A stretch of 64,000 nucleotides of DNA from CAXXOZ01 sp963676435 (GTDB lineage Bacteria > Bacillota > Clostridia > Lachnospirales > Lachnospiraceae). A program made the position numbers and the translations under genes. The notes beneath the pieces were generated by a model. The model worked only from the letters and a program-made list of their open reading frames with translations. It ran no database searches and was not told where the DNA came from. The stretch covers positions 1 through 64,000 of the forward strand of contig CAXXOZ010000018.1 of assembly GCA_963676435.2 (NCBI GenBank). Direction: 5' to 3'. Of the stretch, positions 43,366 to 54,100 are shown piece by piece; the first letter of the stretch is position 1, and each line of letters begins with the position of its first letter.

Positions 43366-44495
43366 TATTTGTGAATTCTTATGGTGTTTTTAACTTTTTT
43401 AGCTTCATATAGGGCTTTGTCAGTATAGAAAATGAGTTTCGATGGTGACAGAGCTTTATTATATTTAGAAAGTCCAAAGCTAGCAGTCAGCTCAATATCA
43501 TAATTTTCATTAGCACATAAATCTTTGCAGTCCTCCTGTATTTTTTGGCAGGTTTCAACTATGTTAACCATTGTTTTATTTTTAAATAATAAACAAAATT
43601 CATCTCCGCCAAAACGGAAAGGAATACCATCGCCGCAATTTTTTATTAAAATTTCACTGAATTTTTTTAGACAAATATCTCCAGTAACGTGACCTAGTCG
43701 ATCATTTATTTCTTTGAAATTATCTAAATCAATCATTGCAAATATATATGAATTGTCAGAAGTGTCTTGTTCCATTTTTTGAAGCTCAGAGTGAAAAGCA
43801 TTTCTATTATTTATCCCAGTGAGTTCGTCAATTCTTAGTTTTTTTACTAAAGTATGTTTCTCGATATCTTTTTGTATGCTGGCATCATTTTTTTTCTTTT
43901 CAAAATTAATAACTACCATACACACAGCAGAAAAAGCTAATGTAATGAAAATAGCTACTAAAAACTCTCCGAGCCTGGCAGTGCTGTCAAAAATACTTAT
44001 CTTATCAATATCCCATTTTATAAAAAGTTCTGAACATATAATAGCTGTTATACTTAAAGCAGAAGTAGCTACTGTTAATTTGTAGTCAACATAAATGGTT
44101 GTTAGCAATATTGGAACTATAAATATAAAATAAGATGAAACAAAAATAATATGTATTGTTAAAAGCACAAAACATATTAAAACGAAAACAAATGAAATGG
44201 AATATATTTTAAATTTTTGTGATAATTTTTTACTATGTAGGATTCTAAAATCAGCCAGTATTAGTAACAAATTAATACCACAAGGGACAATTAGAAACTT
44301 TAATATATACATAGGAATAGTGGTGCTTAAGAAATCTGACTGACAAACTATCAGACCAATTATACATTCAACAAGCACAGAAAACAGAACCATACCGAAA
44401 CTGGTTCTGAAATGAAGTGTTAACCACCTAGAGTCTATTTTTTCATATTCTTCTTGGATTTCTTTTTGTATTTCAATGATATTATTTTCTTCCAA
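43362..44495 (-). CDS. Membrane-bound GGDEF diguanylate cyclase
   Basis: The 377-residue protein has about six membrane helices (roughly 30-195), then a GGDEF domain starting IDELTGINNRNAFHSEL with FRFGGDEFCLLF as the catalytic motif and YDIELTASFGLSKYN following. An inhibitory RxxD site is not evident. The start is TTG 44495 with GGGAGAAG ahead. It is the third c-di-GMP gene within 13 kb and faces the HD-GYP gene. Confidence 0.88.
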   Translation of the reverse strand: MEENNIIEIQKEIQEEYEKIDSRWLTLHFRTSFGMVLFSVLVECIIGLIVCQSDFLSTTIPMYILKFLIVPCGINLLLILADFRILHSKKLSQKFKIYSISFVFVLICFVLLTIHIIFVSSYFIFIVPILLTTIYVDYKLTVATSALSITAIICSELFIKWDIDKISIFDSTARLGEFLVAIFITLAFSAVCMVVINFEKKKNDASIQKDIEKHTLVKKLRIDELTGINNRNAFHSELQKMEQDTSDNSYIFAMIDLDNFKEINDRLGHVTGDICLKKFSEILIKNCGDGIPFRFGGDEFCLLFKNKTMVNIVETCQKIQEDCKDLCANENYDIELTASFGLSKYNKALSPSKLIFYTDKALYEAKKVKNTIRIHKY

Positions 44496-44650
44496 CTCTC
44501 TTCTCCCTTAAAGTTGTTATAATAATATTTTTATACATTTTTTCTAATTATACAGACTAAAGTACTATAATTCAATATTTTTCTTATAACAGTAGTAAAA
44601 AAATATAATTTCGTGTTAAAATAGTACAAAAATTGGAAAGGAAGTCAGTT

Positions 44651-44980
44651 ATGTTAATAAATTTTGAAGAAATTGATGAATCTGTTATGCCTGAATTTAA
44701 AGGTGGGAATAAAGAATTTAAAGCAAAAATATTTCAGGATAACAACAATAAGATTCTTAAAGGAAGATTAGAGCCAGGAGCGTCTATTGGAATTCATACA
44801 CATGAAACAAACAGTGAAATTATATATATCCTAGAAGGAATAGGTAAAACAATATTTAATGATGAATATACTCAAGTTGAATCAGGAGACTGTCATTACT
44901 GTCCAAAAGGAGAAGATCATTCTCTCATTAACACTGGAAAAAAAGACCTTGTGTTTTTTGCAGTAATACCAGAACACTAA
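44651..44980 (+). CDS. Small cupin-domain protein
   Basis: The 109-residue single cupin has both conserved motifs: GASIGIHTHETNSEIIYILEG (metal-binding His, His, Glu) and GDCHYCPKGEDHSLINTG. The substrate is unknown; members are often isomerases or metal-dependent sensors. AAAGGAAG supports ATG 44651 over the upstream TTG. It stands alone, 181 bases before the permease start; that spacer has a small GTATG/CATAC hairpin at 45063-45076 and nothing else I can name. Confidence 0.82.
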   Translation: MLINFEEIDESVMPEFKGGNKEFKAKIFQDNNNKILKGRLEPGASIGIHTHETNSEIIYILEGIGKTIFNDEYTQVESGDCHYCPKGEDHSLINTGKKDLVFFAVIPEH

Positions 44981-45161
44981 AAAGAATTTTAAACGTTAAA
45001 AATTTCACAAAAAAATAAAGCTACTATAGGTATAAAAGGTTAAAAATGCTAATTCAAAATCTGTATGGGGGCATACGGTTATGATATTTGCTTAAATAAT
45101 GAGTGGGCTATACAATAATATTGTGCAAATTTACAATATTTATGAAAAGGAGAAAATTATT

Positions 45162-46535
45162 ATGGATCCATCACAAGTTAGAGTTCACTCGGACGAGAAA
45201 TTAAGTCCAAAGGCATCGCTTTTTTACGGCTTTCAGTCCCTCTTAGCATGTAATCTGTTTTTAGGGCCGTTAGTAGTTATTGGGGTTTTACAATACGATG
45301 TAGCAATGGCAGCAGCATTTATTGGAATGACTTTCTTTGCATGTGGTATTGCAACGATAGTGCAGTCAGGTTTCTTCCTTAAAATGCAGGTTATTCAGGG
45401 TATGTCGTTTGCTTGTTTCGGGGCGATTTTTGCAATCGTTATGGGGGCGGATTTCCCAACATTAATTGGGGCTCTGTTAGTATCATCACTGTTTATCATT
45501 TTGCTTGGAGCAACGGGGATATTCAGTAAATTTGTAAGAATATTTATTCCAGGAATGATAGCAGGTACAGTAATTACAGTAGTAGGTATCTCTCTGATGC
45601 CTGTAACTTTCACATCAATTCTTAATATTGAAGGAAATGTAGGTGTAAACTTCTTTTTATCAGGACTTACACTGGCTCTTTTAATCCTCTTTATGAGATT
45701 AGGTTCACTTCCAAACAAACTTGGAAAATTCATGGGTGTTGGTGGAATTATTTATGCTATAGTTATAGGAACTCTTGTTGCATCATTCTTTGGAGTGGTA
45801 GACCTTGAGCCGGTTGCTTCAGCAAAATGGTTTGCATTACCAAAAGTATTCCCACTAGGGCTTCCAAAATTTGATTTTAGTGCTATATTAGTATTCTTAG
45901 TAATTATGGTTATCAGTATGATTGAGTCTGTAGGAACATGGTTTACAATCACCGAACTAAGTGGTGATGAAGTTGATGACAAGAGAATGAACAGAGGTGT
46001 TATGGGCGAAGGTCTTGGCGTTTTCATTGGATCATTTGTCGGAGGACTTCCAATAAGTAGCTATGCTTCAAACACTGGTGTTTTAGTTATGACAAAAGTA
46101 TTCAGTCGCTACGCAGCTATTGGAGCTGGTATCATAGCTGTAATACTTGCATTTTGTCCAAAACTTATGTTTCTTATAGCTATAGTTCCTCCACAGGTTG
46201 TTTGGGGAGTTTACGCAATGGTAACTATTCAGGTATTATTAAGTGGTATTAACAGTGTTCGTAAATACCCTGCAACAGAAAGAAACAACATTGTTATTGG
46301 TGCAGCAATATTTGCTACTATTGGTGCAGGACTTCTACCAGCAGCACTTGTTAATTCAATGCCAGGTATAGTTGGCTACTTATTCTCAGCACCAATCGCT
46401 ATAGGATGTATTGTGGTTGTGGTAATGAACCTTATTATTCCAGCAAAAGCTTCTGACAGAACAGAACAGGAAAATGAACTTATTAGGTTGAGAAAAGAAA
46501 GAAAAGCACAGATGGCTAAATCAGCAAGTGAATAA
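45162..46535 (+). CDS. NCS2-family nucleobase (uracil/xanthine) permease
   Basis: The 457-residue protein has about 14 membrane helices and the NCS2 layout: FYGFQSLLACNLFLGPLVVIGVL at the start, QVIQGMSFACFGAIFAI, and the substrate-site regions MIESVGTWFTITELSG and GLPISSYASNTGVLVMTKVFSRY (the usual QxxxNxGxxxxT motif, here SYASNTGVLVMT). It imports a purine, pyrimidine or related base with protons or sodium. AAGGAG supports ATG 45162. The converging PucR gene suggests purine use, as PucR proteins often control that. Confidence 0.88.
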   Translation: MDPSQVRVHSDEKLSPKASLFYGFQSLLACNLFLGPLVVIGVLQYDVAMAAAFIGMTFFACGIATIVQSGFFLKMQVIQGMSFACFGAIFAIVMGADFPTLIGALLVSSLFIILLGATGIFSKFVRIFIPGMIAGTVITVVGISLMPVTFTSILNIEGNVGVNFFLSGLTLALLILFMRLGSLPNKLGKFMGVGGIIYAIVIGTLVASFFGVVDLEPVASAKWFALPKVFPLGLPKFDFSAILVFLVIMVISMIESVGTWFTITELSGDEVDDKRMNRGVMGEGLGVFIGSFVGGLPISSYASNTGVLVMTKVFSRYAAIGAGIIAVILAFCPKLMFLIAIVPPQVVWGVYAMVTIQVLLSGINSVRKYPATERNNIVIGAAIFATIGAGLLPAALVNSMPGIVGYLFSAPIAIGCIVVVVMNLIIPAKASDRTEQENELIRLRKERKAQMAKSASE

Positions 46536-46564
46536 AAATAGTTTAGTTTAGTAGGAAATATATA

Positions 46565-46602
46565 AAAGAAGGAATTTCAATTTTGAAGCTCCTTCTTTTT
46601 TT
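46565..46602. terminator. Terminator between permease and PucR genes
   Basis: AAAGAAGGA pairs with TCCTTCTTT, with an inner TTCAA/TTGAA extension, and is followed by TTTT on the plus strand; the flanking A-run allows function in both directions. Confidence 0.8.
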
Positions 46603-46611
46603 AATGCTTTA

Positions 46612-48144
46612 TTATATTTTCTTATTTTTATCATTCCACTCTAGGAGATAATATGAAAGCAGTAGTTTGAATCGGTCTTTTGGATTTTTTAAATCGGAGT
46701 GTATTAATGAAGTTATCCTCTCTAGACGGTATAGCATTGTACTTCTGTGAATGAAAAGTCTTTCAGAAGTATGAGCAATATTCATATTTGAATTTAATAA
46801 TATTTTAAGTGTTTCAAAAAGTTCTGTATCATTTTTTTGGTCATATCTTTGGAGTTTAAATAAATCATCGTTACAGTACATAGTTGCTGAAACATTTTTT
46901 GATATTTCATAAAACATTGATTGAACAGAATAATCGCTAAAATGAAAATACCAGTACATAGGGTCTACTTTCTCGCCGGCTTTTATAGCATATATAGTTT
47001 GAATATAACTTTCTCTTATTTTGAAAAAATCATTACTTATATTACTAATTCCTGCTCGAAATAGCCCCTCTCTTAAAAAGATTTTGAGCTCGCTCATAAG
47101 TTCGGTAAAGGTCTTCTGAGTTTTAGTCAGATTTATAATCATTAAAATTGATTCTTTATATGGGAAAACAAAGCTGTTTTGAAAATTATTTTCAAGCCTG
47201 CTACAGGTGTATTTAAGTGAAGAAGTCATTGAGTCATGTTGCTCTATAGATATACTAATGCAGACATGTTCATCATTTTTTGCCCAACCTGAATCTCCTA
47301 ATCTTTCTATGAAAAATAATTCGTTTATTTTGTTGCCTTCAATGATATCGATTAAAGATTGTTCCATAAGTTTTTTTTGGGAACTCTTATGAAAACCGGA
47401 TTTTTCTAATACTGTTGAAATTATTTCTGTAAGGTATTCAAGAAGGGCATAGTCCTTTAACTGTATTTCTCTTCCCAATTCGTGTATACAAACGCGTCCG
47501 CTATATTTTCCATCAACCCACAAATTATTATAAAGCCCCCTAAGAATTTGCTGTGTAAAAAAATGTGAACCTTTTGTTGACATTGATTTTTGGAACTCTG
47601 TATCAAGTTTAAAGTCATTCAGTATCTCTAAGGGGAAAGTTTTCTTATCACTTTCAGCATCATAGTCCCAGTCTGGAAGTCCAGGCATTTCATTTGAAAG
47701 TGCGGTTACAAGTAAATTGTCATCATAAACAATCAGAGGATTTTCGAAAATCTCTGAACATGTATCACAAAGCATTTGGACTGTGGAGTTGTTTTCTATG
47801 AGTTCGTATAAACTTTCACTCCATCTATTATACTTTAAGAATACTTTTTGAAATTCCGTTAAAAGTTTTGCACATGAAGTATTTAATGGAAAAGTTAAAT
47901 ATGTATATTCTTCTGAAATAAAGAAATCCGGTTCTCCAATGAAAATTAGCCCGCTTATATTTGTAGGGATGTTTTCATAATCGTGTTTTAAGTCTATTAA
48001 TAATAGGTGTTGCTCCAAGGGTTGAATATCGTCTGAATACAATTGAAGACCTGTATAAATCATGTCATTACTATCTGATTTTGGGTATATATTCGGATTT
48101 AATATATGCAATTCGTCGTAAAAAATTCCTATACTAAGCTTCAT
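46612..48144 (-). CDS. PucR/CdaR-type transcriptional regulator
   Basis: The 510-residue protein ends in the PucR C-terminal HTH (LLNSNMNIAHTSERLFIHRSTMLYRLERITSLIHSDLKNPKDRFKLLLSYYLLE). The N-terminal part carries a PucR-type sensory region (VQMLCDTCSEIFENPLIVYDDNLLVTALSN) and a GGDEF-like middle without GGDEF. ATG 48144 follows AGGAGGTGATTTTC. It is divergent from the URO-D-family gene at 48349 and converges with the NCS2 permease; either could be its target. Confidence 0.85.
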   Translation of the reverse strand: MKLSIGIFYDELHILNPNIYPKSDSNDMIYTGLQLYSDDIQPLEQHLLLIDLKHDYENIPTNISGLIFIGEPDFFISEEYTYLTFPLNTSCAKLLTEFQKVFLKYNRWSESLYELIENNSTVQMLCDTCSEIFENPLIVYDDNLLVTALSNEMPGLPDWDYDAESDKKTFPLEILNDFKLDTEFQKSMSTKGSHFFTQQILRGLYNNLWVDGKYSGRVCIHELGREIQLKDYALLEYLTEIISTVLEKSGFHKSSQKKLMEQSLIDIIEGNKINELFFIERLGDSGWAKNDEHVCISISIEQHDSMTSSLKYTCSRLENNFQNSFVFPYKESILMIINLTKTQKTFTELMSELKIFLREGLFRAGISNISNDFFKIRESYIQTIYAIKAGEKVDPMYWYFHFSDYSVQSMFYEISKNVSATMYCNDDLFKLQRYDQKNDTELFETLKILLNSNMNIAHTSERLFIHRSTMLYRLERITSLIHSDLKNPKDRFKLLLSYYLLEWNDKNKKI

Positions 48145-48348
48145 GAAAATCACCTCCTAACCTCTCATACAAAGTATATGAGAGCAGGAGTTAAAAGTCA
48201 ATGATTATGTGGGATTTACTATAAGGATTAATTGATGTAATATTGTAGTTACAAAGAATTATTAAATAAATAGCGCGCGAAAAAACTTGATGATTTACTA
48301 CTAATAAATATACTAGATGAAATTTATATAATATTGGAGGATGTTTTT

Positions 48349-49662
48349 ATGTCAGAAAACAAAGAGAAAGATACAGCTAGTTCATCATGGTTTGTTAAGA
48401 ACATGGATACAGAAGGCATTAAAGATGATGCAGAAATAAAATTTAAAGAAAGAATAAAAAGAGTTGAGGATGCTGTTGAATTAAAAGAACCAGATCGTAT
48501 TCCAATAACACCAATGCTTGGTGCTCTTCCTTACTTTCTTGATGGGACAACATACAAAGATTCAATGTATAATTATGAAGTGGCTGGGGAGTCGCTAGTT
48601 AAATTTTACAAGGAATTTCAGCCAGATGCTACAACACATCTTGCTTTTACAAGTGGTAAAGCTAATGAAATTGCAAAATCAAAAATGATTGATTGGCCAG
48701 GTCGGCCAGGAACCAGAGTACCTGATTTTTCTACTTATCAGGTTCAGGAATTTGAATACATGAATCAGGATGAATACCCAGAGCTTATAAACGATTTTAC
48801 AGGATTCATGTTAAGGAAATATATTCCTAGAGCTTTTCCAGCTTTAAAAGGTTTAGAGGATTTAAGATTTGTACCATCAATAGTTTTAAATACTACACCT
48901 TTAGGTACACTTTATTCACCGGCAGCGCTTGAGGCATATGAATTACTTGGTAAAATAGGAAAAGAAGATCAGATAGCAGCCGATGCATCAAATGTTGTTA
49001 CAAACCAATTAGCGGCTATGGGATTTCCACCTTTTATGACTGGTGCAGGAGAAGTTCCATTTGACATAATAGGTGACTATTTTAGGGGGACACTAGGAGC
49101 ACTTACAGATCAGATAGAATGTCCTGAAGAAATTGAAGCTGCTTGTTATATGTTAGCAGATATTCAGATAGCTTCATATGAATACTTTAAATTTGTACCA
49201 CTTCCGGTAAAGAGAGTATTCTTCCCAATGCACAAGGGTATGGATGGTTTTATGAGCCCGGCTCAATATGAGAAATTGTATTGGAAACCATTGAAGAAGA
49301 TTATTAATGCATTAGTGGAAATGGGAGTTACTCCTGTTTTATACACTGAAGGAAAGTATCATACTAGATTAGAACAGCTTGCTGATTTGCCAAAAGGAAA
49401 AGTTATAGTTCACATCGAAGAAGCAGATATGGCAAAAGCTAAAAAAATAGTTGGTGCTAACTCCTGTCTTAGTGGAAACCTACCTATATATCTACTTGAG
49501 CATGGTACAAAACAACAAGTTATTGATGAATGTAAGAGACTTATTGATATATGTGCTCCTGGAGGAGGTTATATATTTGATACAAATGGTTCAATAGACA
49601 ATGCTAAAAGAGAAAATATTGAAGCGATGTTTGATACAGTTATGACATATGGAAAAAGATAA
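48349..49662 (+). CDS. Uroporphyrinogen decarboxylase-family protein, second type
   Basis: The 437-residue protein is longer than the one at 39 kb. It begins with an extended N-terminus (about 40 residues) before RVEDAVELKEPDRIPITPMLGALPYFLDGTTYKDSM, the usual URO-D-family opening. Unlike the other, it lacks the HxC zinc motif: the matching region is VTPVLYTEGKYHTRLEQLADLPKGKVIVHIEEADMAKAKKIVG. A methyltransferase or related TIM-barrel role is plausible, but catalysis must differ. ATG 48349 follows TTGGAGG. It is divergent from PucR and ends at a strong terminator. Confidence 0.82.
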   Translation: MSENKEKDTASSSWFVKNMDTEGIKDDAEIKFKERIKRVEDAVELKEPDRIPITPMLGALPYFLDGTTYKDSMYNYEVAGESLVKFYKEFQPDATTHLAFTSGKANEIAKSKMIDWPGRPGTRVPDFSTYQVQEFEYMNQDEYPELINDFTGFMLRKYIPRAFPALKGLEDLRFVPSIVLNTTPLGTLYSPAALEAYELLGKIGKEDQIAADASNVVTNQLAAMGFPPFMTGAGEVPFDIIGDYFRGTLGALTDQIECPEEIEAACYMLADIQIASYEYFKFVPLPVKRVFFPMHKGMDGFMSPAQYEKLYWKPLKKIINALVEMGVTPVLYTEGKYHTRLEQLADLPKGKVIVHIEEADMAKAKKIVGANSCLSGNLPIYLLEHGTKQQVIDECKRLIDICAPGGGYIFDTNGSIDNAKRENIEAMFDTVMTYGKR

Positions 49663-49667
49663 AAATC

Positions 49668-49697
49668 AGTCTGGGGTAAAACCCAGACTATTTTTTT
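49668..49697 (+). terminator. Rho-independent terminator
   Basis: AGTCTGGG and CCCAGACT form an eight-bp stem with a six-base loop, followed by ATTTTTTTG. Confidence 0.92.
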
Positions 49698-49755
49698 GAG
49701 AAAAAATGTGGTATTATAGTCGATATTAATTTTTTTTAAAGGTGTGGGAAAGTTT

Positions 49756-50433
49756 ATGAAAAGATATGTTGAAATTGGGGAAATTTCAGACGGGAAATTA
49801 TATGAATCAAATGACTTGGTAAAAGTAGGGTGTAATGAATGTTCAGGATGCTCTTCATGTTGTGGTGGAATGGGGAATTCGATAATACTTGACCCTTATG
49901 ATGTGTATAGAATTACTATTGGATTAGGTGAATCTTTCCAAGGATTACTAATGAAACAGATAGAATTAAATGTTGTGGATGGTTTGATCTTACCTAACAT
50001 AAAAATGGATAATGAAAAAGCAAAATGCTCATTTTTAAATAAAGATGGAAGGTGTAGTATTCATGAAATCAGACCAGGAATATGTAGACTTTTTCCTTTA
50101 GGAAGAGTTTATGATGATGGAGGATTTAAATATTTCCTTCAGAAGGACGAATGCAAAAAGACAAATAGAACCAAGGTTAAAGTTAGTAAATGGGTGGATA
50201 CTCCTGATTTACCTAAATATGAAAAATTTGTCACAGACTGGCATTATTTTTTAAATAAACTCGAAAAACGGGTAAAAGAACTAGATAATGATGATATAAT
50301 AAAAAGCATCAATATGAATCTTTTAAAGAATTTCTACTTAACTCCTTATGACCCACAAAAAGATTTTTATTCTCAGTTTTATTATATTTTAGATACAGCC
50401 GAAGCTTTGATGAACTATAGGGATAATGTTTGA
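49756..50433 (+). CDS. YkgJ-family cysteine cluster protein
   Basis: The 225-residue protein has the family's cysteine clusters: VGCNECSGCSSCCGG near 26-40, then CSFLNKDGRCSIHEIRPGICRLFPLG and KDECKK. Such proteins probably bind zinc or an Fe-S cluster; the biochemical role is unknown. ATG 49756 is chosen, although GTG 49744 is possible. Its stop abuts that of the converging TetR gene. Confidence 0.8.
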   Translation: MKRYVEIGEISDGKLYESNDLVKVGCNECSGCSSCCGGMGNSIILDPYDVYRITIGLGESFQGLLMKQIELNVVDGLILPNIKMDNEKAKCSFLNKDGRCSIHEIRPGICRLFPLGRVYDDGGFKYFLQKDECKKTNRTKVKVSKWVDTPDLPKYEKFVTDWHYFLNKLEKRVKELDNDDIIKSINMNLLKNFYLTPYDPQKDFYSQFYYILDTAEALMNYRDNV

Positions 50434-51006
50434 TTATATTGGTTTATTAGTTTTTTTTGTAACCGTTTTAAAAGCAAGATCCATTATTATACTTGCGATT
50501 TTCTCAGTTTCTTCTCTGTTTTTTTTATTAATCCAGTGTAAAACAATACTTACACAACCCTCATAAACATAAATTATTGAATATTCTTTCATAGCACTTT
50601 CCATAGACTCTATAGAAATATTGCGCAGCATTTGTGATGTTACAAGTTTTCCAAGTTTTTCAGAAAAAGTGTTGTCAACATTATTGTTTAGAAGTAATAT
50701 AAATAATTCATGGTTCTTTTCAATATAATCTAAAAGGCTTATTAAATAAGCTTTACTATCTTCTTCATCAGCTAAAACCAGTTTATCTAGGAAACCATTA
50801 GCTACTTCAAAAGTTTCATTTTCCATCTCCTTAAGTAAATCATATTGATTTCCATAGTGATTATAGAAAGTTGAACGATTTATTTCAGCCGTTTTACATA
50901 TCTCAATAATTGATAAATCATATATAGTTTTTGTTTTCAAAAGTTGTATCATTGCATCTTTCAAAAGTGTCTTAGTTAATTTTATTCTCTGATTATCATT
51001 ACTCAT
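50434..51006 (-). CDS. TetR-family transcriptional regulator
   Basis: The 190-residue protein has the N-terminal TetR HTH (TLLKDAMIQLLKTKTIYDLSIIEICKTAEINRSTFYNHYGNQYDLLKEME) and a C-terminal TetR_C-like helical domain (YIEKNHELFILLLNNN...). It is divergent from the MMPL transporter, the normal arrangement for a drug-responsive repressor. ATG 51006 with GAAAGGC upstream is preferred to the longer frame. Confidence 0.9.
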   Translation of the reverse strand: MSNDNQRIKLTKTLLKDAMIQLLKTKTIYDLSIIEICKTAEINRSTFYNHYGNQYDLLKEMENETFEVANGFLDKLVLADEEDSKAYLISLLDYIEKNHELFILLLNNNVDNTFSEKLGKLVTSQMLRNISIESMESAMKEYSIIYVYEGCVSIVLHWINKKNREETEKIASIIMDLAFKTVTKKTNKPI

Positions 51007-51068
51007 AGTAGTTTTGCCTTTCAACAAGTTTTTTTATTTTTGGTGCTTTTACGACATATATTTTAAAA

Positions 51069-51128
51069 GTGTCTATTTTAAAACAAAGCATTAATCAACA
51101 GTCGATTGCTAAATAGACACATGTCTAT
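51069..51128. promoter_or_regulatory. Probable TetR operators between tetR and the MMPL gene
   Basis: ATAGACACATGTCTAT (51113-51128) is a near-perfect palindrome with 7-bp arms. GTGTCTATTT at 51069-51078 is the inverted copy of AAATAGACAC at 51111-51120. The sites lie in the divergent promoter region and would let one regulator control both genes. Confidence 0.65.
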
Positions 51129-51182
51129 TATAATTCTTTTACATAAAAAGGTCAATAAAATAAAAAACGGAGTTGAGAAGAT

Positions 51183-54100
51183 ATGAAATTACTGGCAAAA
51201 CTGATAGTAGACAAAAGGAAGATTTTTTTATTAATATTCACATTAATAACTATAGTAAGTGGATTACTAATATCAAAAGTTACACTGAATTATGACATGG
51301 CAAGTTTTTTGCCAAATGGTTCTTCAATGAAAACAGGAACCCAGTTAATGAATGATGAATTTGATCAAACAAATTATTTGAATGTAATGTTTGGTGATAT
51401 TACTGAGAATGAAAAAGATGAGATAAGTGACTATATACTTTCTCTCGAAAATGTTGAAAGTCTAGAAATAGAAGAAAATGAATATACACTTTTTACAGTT
51501 GAAATTCTGGGTGACTCTCATCAGGAAGAAGCGGAAAATGTTCTTGAGAAGATAAGAGAAACATATACAGATAGAGAGATTTATACTAGTGGAGAAGTGG
51601 TTGATAATGTAGATTATGACAAAAAACTCTCCAAAATAATTCTTTATGCGTTAATAATACTTTTAGTAATACTTTTTATCATGAGTTCTTCATGGATAGA
51701 ACCAGGAATATTTTTAATAACGATAGGTTTTGCAATTGTTATTAATATGGGTACTAATTATTTTCTTGGAAGCATTTCTAATATCACTAGTTCTATAGCA
51801 GCAATACTTCAGCTTGCATTATCTATGGATTATTCTATTATGTTGATAGACAGGTACAGGCAAGAAAAATTAATAAATCCTGATAAAAACATTGCGATGA
51901 AGGAAACCATTAAAAAAGGATTTGCAGCAATTGCAGGAAGCTCGGTAACTACAATAGTAGGTCTTTTATGTCTATTATTTATGAGCTTTACAATCGGAAA
52001 AGACATGGGACTTGTTCTAGCAAAAGGGGTGGCTATAAGTCTAATATGTATTTTATTTGTCTTACCGGCACTAATACTTATTTTTGACAAACCTATTGAA
52101 AAAACAAGAAAAAAAGTTCCGGCTATTAAGATTGGTAGACTTTCAAAATTTAGTTATAAGTTTAGATGGGGTACAGTTGTATTAATAATTCTTATCTTTA
52201 TTGGTGGCTTTATAATGAAAAGTAATATTGATATAAATTATGTTTTACCAGCATCAAGTTCTGACAAAGAGAAAATTGAAGAATATTTTCCAAGTGATAA
52301 TACTCTTGTAGTTTTATATAAGAATGAAGATGAAGAAAAAGTTAATGGTCTTTTATCATATCTTGATGAGTATGAAGGAGTTAATGAAGTTTCGGGATAT
52401 TCTAATACACTTGGAGAACTTTATACCAGTGATGAATTTGCCGAAGAAATGGAAATGGATGTAGAAGAAGTCAGGTTGCTTTTCTATTATTATTCTAACA
52501 GTGAAGAAAACAGAACTATAAAATTTGAAGACTTCATAAATTTTGTAAATAATCATATCCTAGATAATGAAATGTTTTCTGAATATATGGACGAAGATTC
52601 TATAGGTCAGTTTAATGAACTTGCAAAGTTTGCAAGTAAATCTAAGATGACTACTGGATATAATCCATATCAGATGGCAAGTTTATTAGGAATGGCAACG
52701 GAAGATATAGAAAAATTATATATATATTATTATAGTTTGTATGGTGGACCTGAAACAGGTTCCATGACAATAGAAACATTAATAAACTTTATAGTAAATG
52801 ATATAGTTCCAAATGATGAATACGCAGGCATGTTTGATGCAACAGCACTTGCCGGAATAAATCAGATGCAGATGTTTACCCAGGTAGATTTTATAACTAC
52901 TCCTATGCCTTCAGCTCAGACAGCTACAATTTTGGGAATGGATGAGGCGACTATGGATCAGCTTTATACATTATATTTTGCTACAACAGGATTACCTGAT
53001 ACAGGAGTGATTGATTTGTTCAGTCTTGTAAACTTTATCCTATCTGACGTTGTGACAGATCCTATGTATTCAGCAATGTTTGATACTGAGACAGTTGCCC
53101 AGTTACAGTTCTTACAATATGTAATGGGAGCAAGTATAAGTGGTACCGAACTTTCCTGTGAAGAGATGGGGGCTCTCTTGGGAATGGATTCAGAGCAGAT
53201 GAAGCAGCTTTATTATCTGTATACATCGGAGCATGGAGATGCTTCAGGATGGTGGATTTCTCCAAATAACTTTATTAACTTTTTGGTAAATAATGTTTCA
53301 AAAAATCCAGAGTATTCTACATTTTTTACTGCGTCAAATAAAGAAGAGCTTGTAATGCTACAAACAATAGTAAATGCTGTTGTAAATGAAACAATGTATG
53401 ATGCAAAAGGGCTTTCAGAAGTATTTAGTGATTTTACGGATATGTTTGATGAAGAGTCGGCAGATATGATGCTAATGTATTATTACAGTATGAATAATTA
53501 TGATGAGAGTTTAAGAATTTCATTATATGATTTAATATTCTTTATATCTGACGATGTATTAAACGATGATAGATTTAGTGAATATTTTGATTCTGAGGTG
53601 ACCGATCAGATAGCGGATGCTAAGCAGGAAATTATTGATGGAAAAGAAGCACTTGTTGGAAGTGGATATTCAAGACTAATTATTGGCACTTCATTTGAAG
53701 GAGAGTCTGAAGAAGTATATACTTTTATTGAAAGCTTAAATAACGAAATGAATGGATCATTCAGTGAATACTATGTTATAGGAAATTCAGCTTTGGCCTA
53801 TGAGATGCACTCAACATTTAACTTTGAGTTTAATATGATAACAATTATAACGGCAATAGCAATATTTCTTATTGTAGTACTTACTTTCAGATCATTTTTA
53901 ATACCACTATTCTTGGTACTACTTATAACAAGTGCTCTATTTTTAACTATGGGACTTAGTATATTTAATAGTGTGGGTGTATATTTCGTAGCAATAATTA
54001 TTGTACAGGCAATTCTTATGGGAGCAACGATTGATTACGCAATATTATATACATCCTATTATAGAAAGAATAGGGAAACCAATGATATATTAGAATCAAT

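Noticed and set aside
44981..45161. Purine riboswitch ahead of the NCS2 permease
   Set aside because: Only a five-bp GTATG/CATAC hairpin is present; the conserved aptamer bases and stems are missing.
46612..48144. Active GGDEF domain in the PucR regulator
   Set aside because: The middle region has no GGDEF motif; it is at most a degenerate CdaR_GGDEF-like spacer.
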